64,000 bases of DNA from CBDHDJ01 sp965261645 (GCA_965261645.1 CBDHDJ010000002.1:310001-374000), one strand, 5' to 3'; numbered from the stretch's first letter, positions 10,757 to 20,236 are shown. Notes: generated from the sequence alone by a model not told the origin. Numbers and translations are program-made.

Positions 10757-10936
10757 TTCCGCGCGACCGAGCGTCACCGCAGGGGCCCTCACCGCCATCC
10801 GCAAAGCAAGCGATAGCCCTGACCGTGCCGGTTCGCATTCCTACGGGGAGGGTTATAAGTTAAACTATTATTATCAATCACTCAGACTACTTTTCTGTAC
10901 CAATAAATTAGAATTCTGTCGATCGGATATCGAGGC

Positions 10937-12229
10937 GTGACGGACGATCTGCGCATTGCCATTGCTGGCCTCGGCACGGTTGGGGCCGGGGTCATGAAAT
11001 TGCTGTCCGAGCACGGCGATTTGCTGGCTCAGCGCTGCGGCCGCAGCCTGCGGGTGGTCGCGGTCTCGGCGCGGAATAAGAATCGCGAGCGCGGCATCGA
11101 TCTCAGCGATTACCGCTGGGCCGACGATGCGCCCGAGCTGGCGGCTGACCCGGAGATCGATGTCGTGGTCGAACTGATCGGCGGATCGGACGGCGTGGCG
11201 CGCGCTGTCGTGGAGCGCGCGATCGCGGCGCGGAAATCCGTCGTCACCGCGAACAAGGCGTTGCTCGCCCATCATGGCACGCCATTGGCGCGGTCCGCGG
11301 AGGAGGCCGGTGTCGCGCTGGCCTTCGAGGCGGCGGTCGCGGGCGGTATTCCCATCCTCAAGGCGTTGCGCGAAAGCCTCGCCGGCAACCAGTTGAACCG
11401 CGTCTACGGCATTCTCAACGGCACCTGCAATTATATCCTCACCACGATGGAGCAGAGCGGCCGGTCGTTCGCGGATGTGCTCGCCGAGGCGCAGGCGCTC
11501 GGCTACGCCGAAGAGGATCCCGGTTTCGACGTGGACGGGACCGATTCCGCCCATAAACTCGCGTTGTTGACCAGCCTGGCCTTCGGCTCTCCGCCTAATC
11601 TCGCGGCGATCCATATCGAGGGCATTCGCCACGTGACGCCCGAGGATCTGGCCTCCGCGGCGGAGCTCGGCTTTCGCATCAAGCTGCTCGCCATCGCGCG
11701 GCTGACCAAGGCCGGCATCGAGCAGCGAGTGCATCCTTGCATGGTGCCCCGTGATACGCCGATCGCGCATGTCGAGGGGGTATTCAACGCGGTGGTGGCC
11801 GAGGGCGATTATGTCGGGCGCACGGTGTTCGAAGGGCAGGGCGCGGGCGCGGGCCCCACCGCCTCGGCCGTCGTCTCCGATCTCGTGGACATTGCGCGGG
11901 GCCAGATTTCGCCTGCCTTCGGCCGGCCCGCTGCGACGCTCCGAGAGCTTGCCATCGCTCCCATGGACGGTCACCGCGGGCCTTATTTCGTTCGGCTCAT
12001 CGTGGTTGACCGGCCCGGCGTGATGGCCGACATTGCAGCTATCCTGCGGGACGAACAGGTCTCCATCGAGTCCCTGCTGCAACGTGGACGTGCGCCAGAG
12101 GAGCCGGTGACCGTCGTGATGACCATGCACGATACGAACGAAGCCGCCATGGTGAAGGCGCTCGAGCGGATTGGCGATCTCGCGATCGTGCTCGAACCGC
12201 CACACATGATCCGTATCGAACACCTCTAG
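10937..12229 (+). CDS. hom: Homoserine dehydrogenase
   Basis: This enzyme converts aspartate semialdehyde to homoserine in the Thr/Met/Ile pathway. The 430-aa protein has the NAD(P)-binding GLGTVGAGV (11-19), ANKALLAHHG, the signature ILNGTCNYILT with its downstream LGYAEEDPGFDVDGTD, and a C-terminal ACT regulatory domain (from about residue 350, RLIVVDRPGVMADIA). The start is GTG at 10937 with GAGG just before. The upstream ~90 bp is markedly AT-rich and probably holds the promoter. glpX follows after 10 bp and recJ overlaps that, a conserved order in Rhodospirillales. Confidence 0.97.
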   Translation: MTDDLRIAIAGLGTVGAGVMKLLSEHGDLLAQRCGRSLRVVAVSARNKNRERGIDLSDYRWADDAPELAADPEIDVVVELIGGSDGVARAVVERAIAARKSVVTANKALLAHHGTPLARSAEEAGVALAFEAAVAGGIPILKALRESLAGNQLNRVYGILNGTCNYILTTMEQSGRSFADVLAEAQALGYAEEDPGFDVDGTDSAHKLALLTSLAFGSPPNLAAIHIEGIRHVTPEDLASAAELGFRIKLLAIARLTKAGIEQRVHPCMVPRDTPIAHVEGVFNAVVAEGDYVGRTVFEGQGAGAGPTASAVVSDLVDIARGQISPAFGRPAATLRELAIAPMDGHRGPYFVRLIVVDRPGVMADIAAILRDEQVSIESLLQRGRAPEEPVTVVMTMHDTNEAAMVKALERIGDLAIVLEPPHMIRIEHL

Positions 12230-12239
12230 GTTCACCCGG

Positions 12240-13205
12240 ATGGCGAAGACGGCCGGCCTCGATCCCAATCTTGCCTTCGCTGCCGTGCGCGTGACCGAGG
12301 CGGCGGCCCTCGCTGCCGCGCAGTTGATCGGTTACGGCGACAACGAAGCCGCCGATCAAGCGGCGGTCGACGCCATGCGGAGCGCGTTCAACGACGTTCC
12401 CATCGACGGCACGGTGGTGATCGGTGAGGGTGAGCGCGACGAGGCGCCGATGCTCTACATCGGTGAGGAGGTCGGTTCGGGTGGTCCCAAAGTCGACACC
12501 GCGCTCGATCCGCTGGAGGGCACGACGATTACCGCCAAGGGCGGCCCCAATGCGCTCGCCGTCCTGGCGTTCGCCGAGGATGGCGGCCTGCTCAACGCGC
12601 CGGACGTTTATATGGAGAAGATCGCGGTGGGCGGCGGCCTGCCGCTGGGCATCGTCGACCTCGACAAATCGCCCGGCGACAATATCCGCGCGCTGGCCAC
12701 GGCGAAGGGCTGCGAGCCCGGTGGCATCACCGCCTGCATTCTTGAGCGCTCGCGCCACGATGAGCTCATCGCCGCTGTCCGCGCCGCCGGCGCGCGGGTC
12801 CAGCTCATCCCCGATGGCGATGTGGCGGGCGTGATCGCGACGGCGAGCCCGGATACCGGCGTTGACATCTACTTGGGGACGGGCGGCGCCCCCGAGGGCG
12901 TTTTGGCAGCTGCCGCGCTTTGCTGTATCGGCGGCCAGATGCAGGGTCGCCTGGTCTTTCGCAACGACGATGAGCGCGGGCGCGCGGCCAAGATCGGCAT
13001 CACCGATATGGACCATAAATACGATCTTGCCGGGCTCGCCCATGGCGACGTCATGTTCGTCGCGACGGGCGTCACCGACGGCTCGATGCTGGAGGGCGTT
13101 CACCAGTTGGCCGATGGGGCGAGCACGCATTCGCTGGTCATGCACTCGCGGGCCGGCGCCGTGCGCTGGATCAAGGCGCGGCACGAGCGCGCGGGCGGCC
13201 CTTGA
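12240..13205 (+). CDS. glpX: Class II fructose-1,6-bisphosphatase
   Basis: GlpX hydrolyses fructose 1,6-bisphosphate in gluconeogenesis. The 321-aa protein shows the metal/phosphate motifs GEGERDEAP (62-70) and DPLEGTT (90-96), plus YLGTGGAPEGVLAAAAL and ITDMDHKYDL later on. The length fits the family (320-335 aa). It lies between hom and recJ on the same strand, so it is read as part of a hom-glpX-recJ operon. Confidence 0.96.
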   Translation: MAKTAGLDPNLAFAAVRVTEAAALAAAQLIGYGDNEAADQAAVDAMRSAFNDVPIDGTVVIGEGERDEAPMLYIGEEVGSGGPKVDTALDPLEGTTITAKGGPNALAVLAFAEDGGLLNAPDVYMEKIAVGGGLPLGIVDLDKSPGDNIRALATAKGCEPGGITACILERSRHDELIAAVRAAGARVQLIPDGDVAGVIATASPDTGVDIYLGTGGAPEGVLAAAALCCIGGQMQGRLVFRNDDERGRAAKIGITDMDHKYDLAGLAHGDVMFVATGVTDGSMLEGVHQLADGASTHSLVMHSRAGAVRWIKARHERAGGP

Positions 13206-13210
13206 GCGGC

Positions 13211-14986
13211 ATGACAGCCGCGCCCCAACCGTTCCTTGGCGTCGAAAACTCCCTGACCGGTCGGCTGTGGCGCTCGCGGCTCGAGGACGAGCGGCTGGCG
13301 CTGGCCATTTCGCAGCAGCTCGGCCTCCCCGAGGTGCTCGGTCGGGTGCTGGCCGCCCGCGGTATCCGGCCCGAAGAGGGCGCCGCCTATCTCGCGCCCA
13401 CCTTGCGCGACCAATTGCCCGATCCGTCGCGCTTGCGCGACATGGATCGCGCCGCGGCACGCCTCGCCGAAGCGGTCATGGCGGGCGAGATCGTGGGTAT
13501 TTTCGGTGACTATGACGTCGATGGCGCTACCTCATCCGCCTTGCTCGCGCGTTTCTTCCGAGCTGTTGGCGGCCAGGTCCGCCTCTACATCCCCGATCGT
13601 CTGACCGAGGGTTACGGCCCCAACACCGCGGCCCTTCTCGCGCTGCACGGGGAGGGTCTGCGCGTCGTGGTGACCGTCGATTGCGGCACGCTCGCCTTCG
13701 AGCCGCTCGAAGCGGCGCGGGACGCCGGCCTCGATGTCATCGTCGTCGATCATCATCTCGCCGAGCCCAAGCTGCCGCCGGCAGTCGCTGTCATCAACCC
13801 GAACCGGCTTGACGAGGCCGGCGCCAGCGGCCAATTGGCCGCGGTCGGTGTGGCCTATCTGTTGGTCGTTGCCGTCAACCGGGCGCTCCGCGCCGCCGGT
13901 TGGTACGGCGATCGCACGGAACCCGATCTTCTCCAGTGGCTCGACATCGTCGCGCTCGGCACGATCTGCGATATCGTTCCCCTGACCGGGTTGAACCGGC
14001 CGCTGGTGCTGATTGGCCTCAAGGTCATGGCCGGGCGCACCAATCCAGGCCTGGCCGCGCTCGCCGACGTCGCACGGATGGATTCAGCGCCGGGCGTCTA
14101 CCACGCGGGCTTCGTTCTCGGCCCTCGGGTCAATGCCGGCGGGCGGGTCGGCAGGGCGGATCTCGGCGCGCGCCTGCTCGCGACCGACGATGCGGCCGAG
14201 GCCGCGGCGCTGGCGGGCGAGCTCGACGTGCTGAATCGGGAGCGCCGCACCATCGAGGCGATGGTTGAGGAAGAGGCGATGAGCCTGGCCGAGCAGGGCG
14301 ACGATGGAGGACCGCTCATCTTCGTCGTGGGCCGGGGCTGGCATCCCGGCGTCATCGGCATCGTCGCCAGCCGTCTCAAGGGGCGTTTCGACCGGCCGGC
14401 CCTGATCGTGGCTCTCGAGGACGGCGTCGGCAAAGGCTCCGGGCGCTCCGTCCCCGGTGCCGATCTCGGCGCGGCGGTCACCGCGGCGCGCCAGGCCGGG
14501 CTGCTGATCAATGGCGGCGGGCATCCGATGGCGGCCGGCCTCACGGTGGCCGAGGACAAGCTCGCACCGCTCGTCGCGTTCCTGAAAGAGCGCCTGAGCC
14601 GGTCGCTCGGCGATCGGCCCCAACGGCGGAGCCTCGGGGTCGATGGCGCGCTGGGCGTGGGCGGCGCATCGTTCGAGCTGGTCGAGCTGCTCGAGCAGGC
14701 AGGCCCCTATGGCGCGGGCAATCCGGAGCCCCGGTTCGTCGTCACGGGCGCCCATATCGTACGGTCCGATATCGTCGGCGGCGATCACGTGCGCTGCGTG
14801 CTGGCGGGCGGCGAGGGGGGGCGTCTCAAGGGCATCGCTTTTCGTTGCCGCGAGACGGCGCTCGGCGAAGCATTGCTGCACAATCGCGGCGCGAAGCTCT
14901 ATTTTGCCGGACACCTGCGCGCCGATCACTGGCAAGGGCGCAGCGACGTGCAACTCGAAATCGAGGATGTCGCGCGGGCGAGCTGA
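13211..14986 (+). CDS. recJ: Single-stranded-DNA-specific exonuclease RecJ
   Basis: RecJ is a 5'-3' single-strand exonuclease of recombination and mismatch repair. The 591-aa protein has the DHH-phosphoesterase motifs: DYDVDGAT (100-107), DCGTLAFE, VVDHHLAE and, in the DHHA1 part, NGGGHPMAAGLT. An OB-fold-like C-terminus follows. ATG at 13211 lies 5 bp after the glpX stop. A TTG at 13202 would give a 4-bp overlap and is the alternative start. All catalytic motifs look intact. Confidence 0.95.
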   Translation: MTAAPQPFLGVENSLTGRLWRSRLEDERLALAISQQLGLPEVLGRVLAARGIRPEEGAAYLAPTLRDQLPDPSRLRDMDRAAARLAEAVMAGEIVGIFGDYDVDGATSSALLARFFRAVGGQVRLYIPDRLTEGYGPNTAALLALHGEGLRVVVTVDCGTLAFEPLEAARDAGLDVIVVDHHLAEPKLPPAVAVINPNRLDEAGASGQLAAVGVAYLLVVAVNRALRAAGWYGDRTEPDLLQWLDIVALGTICDIVPLTGLNRPLVLIGLKVMAGRTNPGLAALADVARMDSAPGVYHAGFVLGPRVNAGGRVGRADLGARLLATDDAAEAAALAGELDVLNRERRTIEAMVEEEAMSLAEQGDDGGPLIFVVGRGWHPGVIGIVASRLKGRFDRPALIVALEDGVGKGSGRSVPGADLGAAVTAARQAGLLINGGGHPMAAGLTVAEDKLAPLVAFLKERLSRSLGDRPQRRSLGVDGALGVGGASFELVELLEQAGPYGAGNPEPRFVVTGAHIVRSDIVGGDHVRCVLAGGEGGRLKGIAFRCRETALGEALLHNRGAKLYFAGHLRADHWQGRSDVQLEIEDVARAS

Positions 14987-15013
14987 GCTGGTCGCCGCGT
15001 GGGGCAAACGGCC

Positions 15014-15042
15014 TTGCTTTCACCCTCGACACCGACTAGACC
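15014..15042 (+). promoter_or_regulatory. Possible promoter of tRNA-Glu
   Basis: TTGCTT (15014-15019) and TAGACC (15037-15042) are 17 bp apart and end 44 bp upstream of the tRNA. Both hexamers are imperfect, so this is a weak sequence-only call. Confidence 0.35.
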
Positions 15043-15086
15043 AACGGGCGCGCGCCGGCGTGCGGGGCTCTCTCGCCAGGTTCTCC

Positions 15087-15164
15087 GTCCCCATCGTCTA
15101 GCCCGGCCCAGGACACCACCCTTTCAAGGTGGAGACACGGGTTCAAATCCCGTTGGGGACACCA
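15087..15164 (+). tRNA. tRNA-Glu (anticodon UUC)
   Basis: The cloverleaf is visible. The acceptor stem GTCCCCA pairs with TGGGGAC (15154-15160), the D-arm follows, and the anticodon arm CCACC-CTTTCAA-GGTGG carries TTC. The T-arm is CGGG-TTCAAAT-CCCG. The discriminator is A15161 and CCA is encoded (15162-15164). A T6 run at about 15182-15187 could end the transcript, but the hairpin before it is weak. tRNA-Glu after recJ agrees with alphaproteobacterial gene order. Confidence 0.95.
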
Positions 15165-15243
15165 GATTTCGGGCTGGAACTCTTTTTTCACAACACGCCC
15201 GCGCACTAACGAAATTCACTGAAAGACCGGCTACACTGCCGGC

Positions 15244-15939
15244 ATGAACCAAGGACCCTGGTTCAAGAACAGGCTCACCCGCGAGGCCATCACCGAAGAC
15301 CGGTTCGCCAATATCGCCGCCGAGGCCGAACGAATCGGTGCCTTCAAGGCGCTCGATCCGGAGGTGCGGGAAGCCAACCGAAGAGAGGTGCTCGCCCGCG
15401 TCGCGCCGGGCGAGGACGTGTGGATTTTCGCCTACGGTTCGCTGATGTGGAACCCGGCGTTCCTGCACGAGGAGCACGTCACCGGCCGCATCTACGGTTA
15501 TCACCGGCGGTTCTGCCTGTGGTCGCGCATCGGCCGCGGCTCGCCGGAGTGTCCGGGCCTGATCCTTGCGATCGACCGCGGGGGCTCATGCCGTGGCGTG
15601 GCCATTCGCATCGCCGCCGAGAACGTGGCGGAGGAAACGCAGATCGTCTGGCGCCGTGAGATGATCGCGGGAACCTACGCTCCCCGATGGGTCAACGTCC
15701 GTACGGCGCGGGGCCTGATTCCCGCCGTCGCTTTCACCGTCAACCGGTCGCACGACCTCTATAGCGGCCTGCTCCCGTTTGACGAAACCGCCCGCCATAT
15801 CGCCCAGGCCGAGGGCCAGATCGGGCGGTGCCGGGATTACCTGATCGATATGGTCGCCCACCTCGACGAGCTGGGCATTCCCGATCGCCCGATGCATGAG
15901 CTTTTGGGGCGGGTCAAAAGCCATGTTGACGATGGCTAG
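15244..15939 (+). CDS. Gamma-glutamylcyclotransferase, ChaC family
   Basis: ChaC-type enzymes split glutathione into 5-oxoproline and Cys-Gly in the cytosol. The 231-aa protein carries the substrate-binding loop YGSLMWNP (64-71) and a candidate catalytic glutamate in RREMI (Glu139), with GYHRRFCLWS between them. The length matches bacterial ChaC. There is no operon partner: a rhomboid gene lies downstream on the opposite strand. The ATG at 15244 is the first good start. Confidence 0.9.
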   Translation: MNQGPWFKNRLTREAITEDRFANIAAEAERIGAFKALDPEVREANRREVLARVAPGEDVWIFAYGSLMWNPAFLHEEHVTGRIYGYHRRFCLWSRIGRGSPECPGLILAIDRGGSCRGVAIRIAAENVAEETQIVWRREMIAGTYAPRWVNVRTARGLIPAVAFTVNRSHDLYSGLLPFDETARHIAQAEGQIGRCRDYLIDMVAHLDELGIPDRPMHELLGRVKSHVDDG

Positions 15940-16079
15940 GACCGTAACTCGGCCACCGGCGCGCCCACGGGGCTGAGGTCGAACCATGGCGATCTACACG
16001 CGCGAGCCATGCTCCGAGGCCGCGGTGCGCGCGGCCCCCGATCACGAGGCGTGCATCCGGGCGAGGGCGCATCACTGGC

Positions 16080-16868
16080 TCAGTCTCGCTTTTGTCGCAC
16101 CTCGGGCACGGATCCGCGCCGGCGCCAGATGGCTCCAGCCCGACTGCGGGCGAAGGCGGCGCTGTGAGGCGACTGAAACAGTGTGACGCCGCGCCGTCTC
16201 AGAAACGGCGTCAGGGCAAGCCCGGCGGCGAAGCCGCCGAGATGGGCGACGATGGCGATGCCGCCCTGGGCCTGCATCGCCGCCGGCAGAGCGATAAACT
16301 GCTCGACGATCCAAAAACCGAGCACCACGAAGGCGGGCAGATTGATCGTGCCGATGAAGATAAACATCAAGTAGAAGACGCGGATGTTGGCGCGGGGCCA
16401 GATCAGCAGATAGCCAGCGATCACGCCGCTGATCGCACCGGAGGCGCCGACCAGGGGCACCCGGCTGGCGGGATCCAACGCCGCATGGGCGAGCGTGCCA
16501 ACACAGCCGCATATCAAGTAGAAGAGCAGGTAGCGGTACCGCCCCATGGCGTCTTCGACGTTGTCGCCGTAAAGCCAGAGGAACCACATGTTGCCCGCCA
16601 GATGCATCAACCCGCCGTGCGAGAACATGCTGGTGACCAGCGTAGCCGTAGCGGGGACCAGCGCCAGTTCGCTGGCCAACTCGACCTGGCCAAAAAACAC
16701 GGCTGGAATGAAGCCGAAGCTCAGCACATAGGCCTGGCCTTCATGCGGTCCCAGCGGGAGTTGCACCAGCAGATAAACCGCTGTGGAGACGCCGATGATG
16801 GCGAGCGTTACTAGCGGCGGCCCGTGGTGGCGTGGGTTGTCGTCTCGATAGGGAAAGAAAAAGAACAT
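16080..16868 (-). CDS. Rhomboid family intramembrane serine protease
   Basis: The 262-aa inner-membrane protein has about six or seven hydrophobic segments. The Ser-His dyad is complete: Ser143 in VGASGAISG and His209 in VAHLGGFAAG. The upstream HGGLMHLAGNMWFLW segment (84-98) supplies the oxyanion-hole His and Asn. A short Arg-rich cytosolic tail follows the last membrane span. Substrates are unknown. It stands alone, about 240 bp from the next gene. Confidence 0.92.
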   Translation of the reverse strand: MFFFFPYRDDNPRHHGPPLVTLAIIGVSTAVYLLVQLPLGPHEGQAYVLSFGFIPAVFFGQVELASELALVPATATLVTSMFSHGGLMHLAGNMWFLWLYGDNVEDAMGRYRYLLFYLICGCVGTLAHAALDPASRVPLVGASGAISGVIAGYLLIWPRANIRVFYLMFIFIGTINLPAFVVLGFWIVEQFIALPAAMQAQGGIAIVAHLGGFAAGLALTPFLRRRGVTLFQSPHSAAFARSRAGAIWRRRGSVPEVRQKRD

Positions 16869-17109
16869 GTGGGATTTGCCCCCTGATCAATGGCTGACCC
16901 CAGTTTGGAGGAGGCCTTTGTCATCTGTGAGGAGATCGTCGGGCGGCTTACAGTCATCGACCGCGCTTGGCCGAACCCCAAAATGAGGTTATCACGCTCC
17001 GCCGGCTTAACGCTGCTCGGCGCGGTCAGCGCATTCTTTCTGTTAGAGCGGCAAGCCGTGCCGGCCAACTCACGATCCTGAAACGGTCATCCTCTCGGCC
17101 GCTGTTGGC

Positions 17110-17916
17110 TCAATCGTAAGGCATGGCCCCGCTGATGCCGCCGTCGATCACGATGAGCGCGCCATTGACGAAGGACGACGCATCCGAGGCGAGATAGACC
17201 GCAAGGCCGCCGATTTCCGTGGGGTCGGCGAACCGGCGCAGCGGCACGCGCGCTTCGATTGCATCGTACATCGGCTTCATCTCCGGTCTCGGCGGTTTGC
17301 CTTCTTCGAGAAAGCCGCCAAGTGCTGTGTGGAAATAGCCCGGCGCAATGGAGTTGGTGCGGATCCCCTTGGGCCCGAGCTCGATAGCCATGCCGCGGGT
17401 CAGCCCCATCAGGCCGCCCTTGCCCGCGGCATAGGGAGTCTCCAGATCGCTCGCCATGATCGGGCCGACGATCGAGGTGAGATTGATGATCGAGCCCCTG
17501 CCTTGCTCGGTCATGGGCTTGGCCACCTCGCGTGAGAGAAAGTAGGCGGCGTTGAGGTGGATGTTGATCTCGTAGAACCACTCATCCTTCGTCAGGTCTG
17601 CGATCCGCTTCATGGTCGACATGCCGGCGTTGTTGACCAACACGTCGATATGGCCATGCTCCTTGGCGAGATCATTGACGGCGGCGGTCGACGCGTCCCA
17701 GTCGGTCACATCGAAGGCGCACGCCGAGGCCTTGAGCCCCTCCGCCTTGAACTCCTCCACCTTTGCGTTGAGCCGCTCCTCGTTGCGGGCGTTGAGGACG
17801 ACGTGGGCGCCGAACTCCGCCATCGCGTGCGCCATCGCCGCGCCCAATCCCATCGAGCCGCCGGTGACGAGCGCCACCCGCCCGTCGAGCGAAAACAAGT
17901 CCTTGGTTCCAGCCAT
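17110..17916 (-). CDS. SDR family oxidoreductase
   Basis: The 268-aa protein is a classical short-chain dehydrogenase/reductase using NAD(P). It has the cofactor loop GGSMGLGAAMA, the NNAG motif, and catalytic Ser (NLTSIVG) and Tyr-Lys (YAAGKGGL). The C-terminus contains the usual VNGALIVIDGG. The substrate is unknown; gluconate 5-dehydrogenase-like members look similar. Its start lies 54 bp from the stop of the M19 peptidase gene, in the same orientation, so the two may be co-transcribed. Confidence 0.92.
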   Translation of the reverse strand: MAGTKDLFSLDGRVALVTGGSMGLGAAMAHAMAEFGAHVVLNARNEERLNAKVEEFKAEGLKASACAFDVTDWDASTAAVNDLAKEHGHIDVLVNNAGMSTMKRIADLTKDEWFYEINIHLNAAYFLSREVAKPMTEQGRGSIINLTSIVGPIMASDLETPYAAGKGGLMGLTRGMAIELGPKGIRTNSIAPGYFHTALGGFLEEGKPPRPEMKPMYDAIEARVPLRRFADPTEIGGLAVYLASDASSFVNGALIVIDGGISGAMPYD

Positions 17917-17970
17917 AAGCGAAAGCCTCCCTGATCAGTCTTGGTTCGGACGCAGTCTAAGACTTTCGCG

Positions 17971-19056
17971 CTAGCCCTTAAAGGTCGCGCGAAATACCCG
18001 CAGGAAATTGAGGCCGAGGACCTTGCGGATGTCGCCCGCCGAGAATCCGCGCCGGGCCAGGGCTTCGGTGAGCTGTGGAAAGCGGTCGACGCGCACGAAG
18101 TCCTTCGCGTAGACGGTCTCAAGCGTGTAGGCGCCGACGATGTCGGGGTAACGCACGCGGAAGAAATGCTCGAAACGAATGGGCGATTCAGCCTCGAAGA
18201 AATCCGAGCCGATACCGACGTGATCGGGGCCGACGAGGTCGGCGATATGGGCGATGTGGTCGATGTAGTCCTCGAGCGTGGGCCGAACGCCGGGCCGCGT
18301 CTCGCAGAACGGCGCATAGGCCGAAATTCCAACGACCCCGCCGCGTGCGGCCAGCATCTTGAGTGTCGCATCGCTGGCGTTACGCGGATGGTCGTTGAGC
18401 GCACGCGCATTGGCATGCGAGATCACGATCGGTTGGGCGGAAAAATCGATCGCCTCCTGGGTCGTGCGTTCGCCGGCATGGGCGAGATCGACCGCCATGC
18501 CGAGATGGTTCATTTCGCGGAGGCAGATGCGCCCGAGCTGCGTGAGACCGGTATCCGGCGTCTCCAGGCAACCACAGCCCAGCGTGTTGCGCTCGTTGTA
18601 GGTGAGCTGGACGATCCTGAGGCCGAGCCGGTGGAGGATTCGCAACAGGCTCGGATCGTTGTCGATCTTCGAGGGCAGGCCCTGGACGCCGAAGATGATC
18701 CCCACCTTGCCCTCGCGCTTGGCGCGCGTGATGTCGCGGGCGGTCAGGACATGCAGCAGGCGGTCGGCCTCAAGCTCGAAGTAGCAGTAATGACTGTGGA
18801 TCGTGTTGAGGAGCGCGCGGAGGTCGTCGACCCCCATACCGATGCCGCCGATTCCCAGCGTCACGTTCATCGCGGTGACGCCGGAGGCGACGAGACGATC
18901 GAGGAAGGGCTTGCCGTCCGCTGGGGGCTGCGAAATCTGGGCGACGGGCAAGAGCACCGCGACTCCCTGGCCATCGATCAGGATCGCGTCCTCATGCAAC
19001 CGTGAAGCACCCGATTTCGATCGCGGCCGCCGCTTCGCCACGGTCTGTCGCGCCAT
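17971..19056 (-). CDS. M19 (membrane dipeptidase-like) family protein lacking the first metal motif
   Basis: The 361-aa TIM-barrel protein of peptidase family M19 (renal dipeptidase-like) shows several family segments: QLTYNERNTLGCGCLE, DLAHAGERT, VISHANARAL and VGIGSDFFE. The first metal-binding motif, normally DxHxD near the N-terminus, reads LIDGQGVAV (26-34), so two zinc ligands are missing. Hydrolase activity therefore cannot be assumed. The start at 19056 (MARQTVAKRR) is preceded by GGAGGA. An IS630 element is inserted 27 bp upstream of the start codon and has probably cut the gene off from its own promoter. Confidence 0.82.
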   Translation of the reverse strand: MARQTVAKRRPRSKSGASRLHEDAILIDGQGVAVLLPVAQISQPPADGKPFLDRLVASGVTAMNVTLGIGGIGMGVDDLRALLNTIHSHYCYFELEADRLLHVLTARDITRAKREGKVGIIFGVQGLPSKIDNDPSLLRILHRLGLRIVQLTYNERNTLGCGCLETPDTGLTQLGRICLREMNHLGMAVDLAHAGERTTQEAIDFSAQPIVISHANARALNDHPRNASDATLKMLAARGGVVGISAYAPFCETRPGVRPTLEDYIDHIAHIADLVGPDHVGIGSDFFEAESPIRFEHFFRVRYPDIVGAYTLETVYAKDFVRVDRFPQLTEALARRGFSAGDIRKVLGLNFLRVFRATFKG

Positions 19057-19084
19057 GATGCCGTCCTCCCGCAAGCCCATCCTA

Positions 19085-20233
19085 GTGGATTGATCGGATC
19101 GAAAGAGTCCGATTTGGGATTCCGTATTGTGCCGTGGCATGCGAGTCTGGCACATGCGCCGCGGGATCTCCTTCACTGTATCGGCCGGCGACGGTCAGCG
19201 ATTGCGCGCGATCGTCGCGGACCCCAAGAGCCCGCAGAAGCACGTCTGGCGGGCGCGTATTGTCCTTCTGAGCGGCGCGGGTCTGGGTACCTCGGCGATC
19301 ATGGGCGAGACCGACAAGTCCAAGACCTGCGTGTGGCGCTGGCAGGAGCGCTTCATGCACGAGGGCGTCGGCGGCCTGCTTCGCGACAAGTCCCGCCCGC
19401 CGGGCAAGGCGCCGATCGCGCCTGATCGCGTCGCCTGGATCGTCCGTCAGACGCAGCAACCGCCGCCGCACGAGGCAACCCACTGGACGCTGCGCGCGAT
19501 GGCCAAGGCGGCCGGCGTCGCCGCGTCGACGGTGCAGGCGATCTGGAAAGCCCACGGCCTCAGCCCGCACCGCTGGCGGAACTTCAAGCTCTCGAACGAC
19601 CCGGCCTTCGCCGAGAAGCTCGCCGATATCGTCGGCTTGTATGTCGATCCACCGGCCCATGCGGTGGTGCTGTCGATCGACGAGAAGTCGCAGATCCAAG
19701 CACTCGACCGCACCCAGCCCGGCCTGCCGATGAAGAAGGGCCGCGCCGGCACCATGACCCATGACTACAAACGCCACGGCACGACCACGCTGTTCGCGGC
19801 GCTCAACATTCTGGATGGAACGGTCATAGGGCAGAACATGCAGCGCCACCGCCATCAGGAGTTCATCCGCTTCCTCAACCGCATCGAGCGCGAGGTGCCG
19901 GCGGACAAGGCCATCCACGTGATCCTCGACAATTACGCGGCGCACAAGAAGGACAAGGTCAGCGCCTGGCTCGACCGTCATCCACGCTGGACTTTCCACT
20001 TCACGCCAACCTCGTGTTCGTGGCTCAATGCCGTCGAGGGCTTCTTTGCCAAACTCACGCGGCGCAGGCTCAAGCACGCTATCTTCCATTCCCTCGTCGA
20101 TCTCCAGGCCGCCATCAATCGCTTCGTCCGTGAATACAATGCCGCCAACCCACAACCATTCATCTGGAAAGCACATCCCGATGACATCATCGCCGCACGA
20201 AACCGAGGGTTCCAAACGTTGAAATCAATCCAC
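19085..20233 (+). mobile_element. IS630-family insertion sequence (copy type B1, 1,149 bp)
   Basis: The element is bounded by the terminal inverted repeat GTGGATTGAT/ATCAATCCAC and by TA duplications at 19083-19084 and 20234-20235. Both TAs sit in CTAG, the preferred target known for IS630. It encodes one transposase on the plus strand. A second copy of exactly the same length lies inverted at 34933-36081. It sits in the intergenic region between the divergent M19 gene and the SDR gene. Confidence 0.95.
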
Positions 20234-20236
20234 TAG
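19139..20236 (+). CDS. IS630-family transposase
   Basis: The 365-aa transposase has an N-terminal helix-turn-helix region (ETDKSKTCVWRWQERFM, then TLRAMAKAAGVAASTVQAIW). A DDE domain follows: D in VLSIDEKSQIQALDR, D in HVILDNYAAHK, E in WLNAVEGFFAKL. The stop codon TAG (20234-20236) lies outside the IS end and is made of the duplicated TA plus the G of the CTAG target. The start may instead be TTG 19127 or a later ATG. The gene looks intact. Confidence 0.93.
   Translation: MRVWHMRRGISFTVSAGDGQRLRAIVADPKSPQKHVWRARIVLLSGAGLGTSAIMGETDKSKTCVWRWQERFMHEGVGGLLRDKSRPPGKAPIAPDRVAWIVRQTQQPPPHEATHWTLRAMAKAAGVAASTVQAIWKAHGLSPHRWRNFKLSNDPAFAEKLADIVGLYVDPPAHAVVLSIDEKSQIQALDRTQPGLPMKKGRAGTMTHDYKRHGTTTLFAALNILDGTVIGQNMQRHRHQEFIRFLNRIEREVPADKAIHVILDNYAAHKKDKVSAWLDRHPRWTFHFTPTSCSWLNAVEGFFAKLTRRRLKHAIFHSLVDLQAAINRFVREYNAANPQPFIWKAHPDDIIAARNRGFQTLKSIH

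Noticed and set aside
16890..17081. Small 63-codon open frame between the rhomboid and SDR genes
   Set aside because: No recognisable family, no ribosome site, and competing frames on the other strand; not enough to call a gene.
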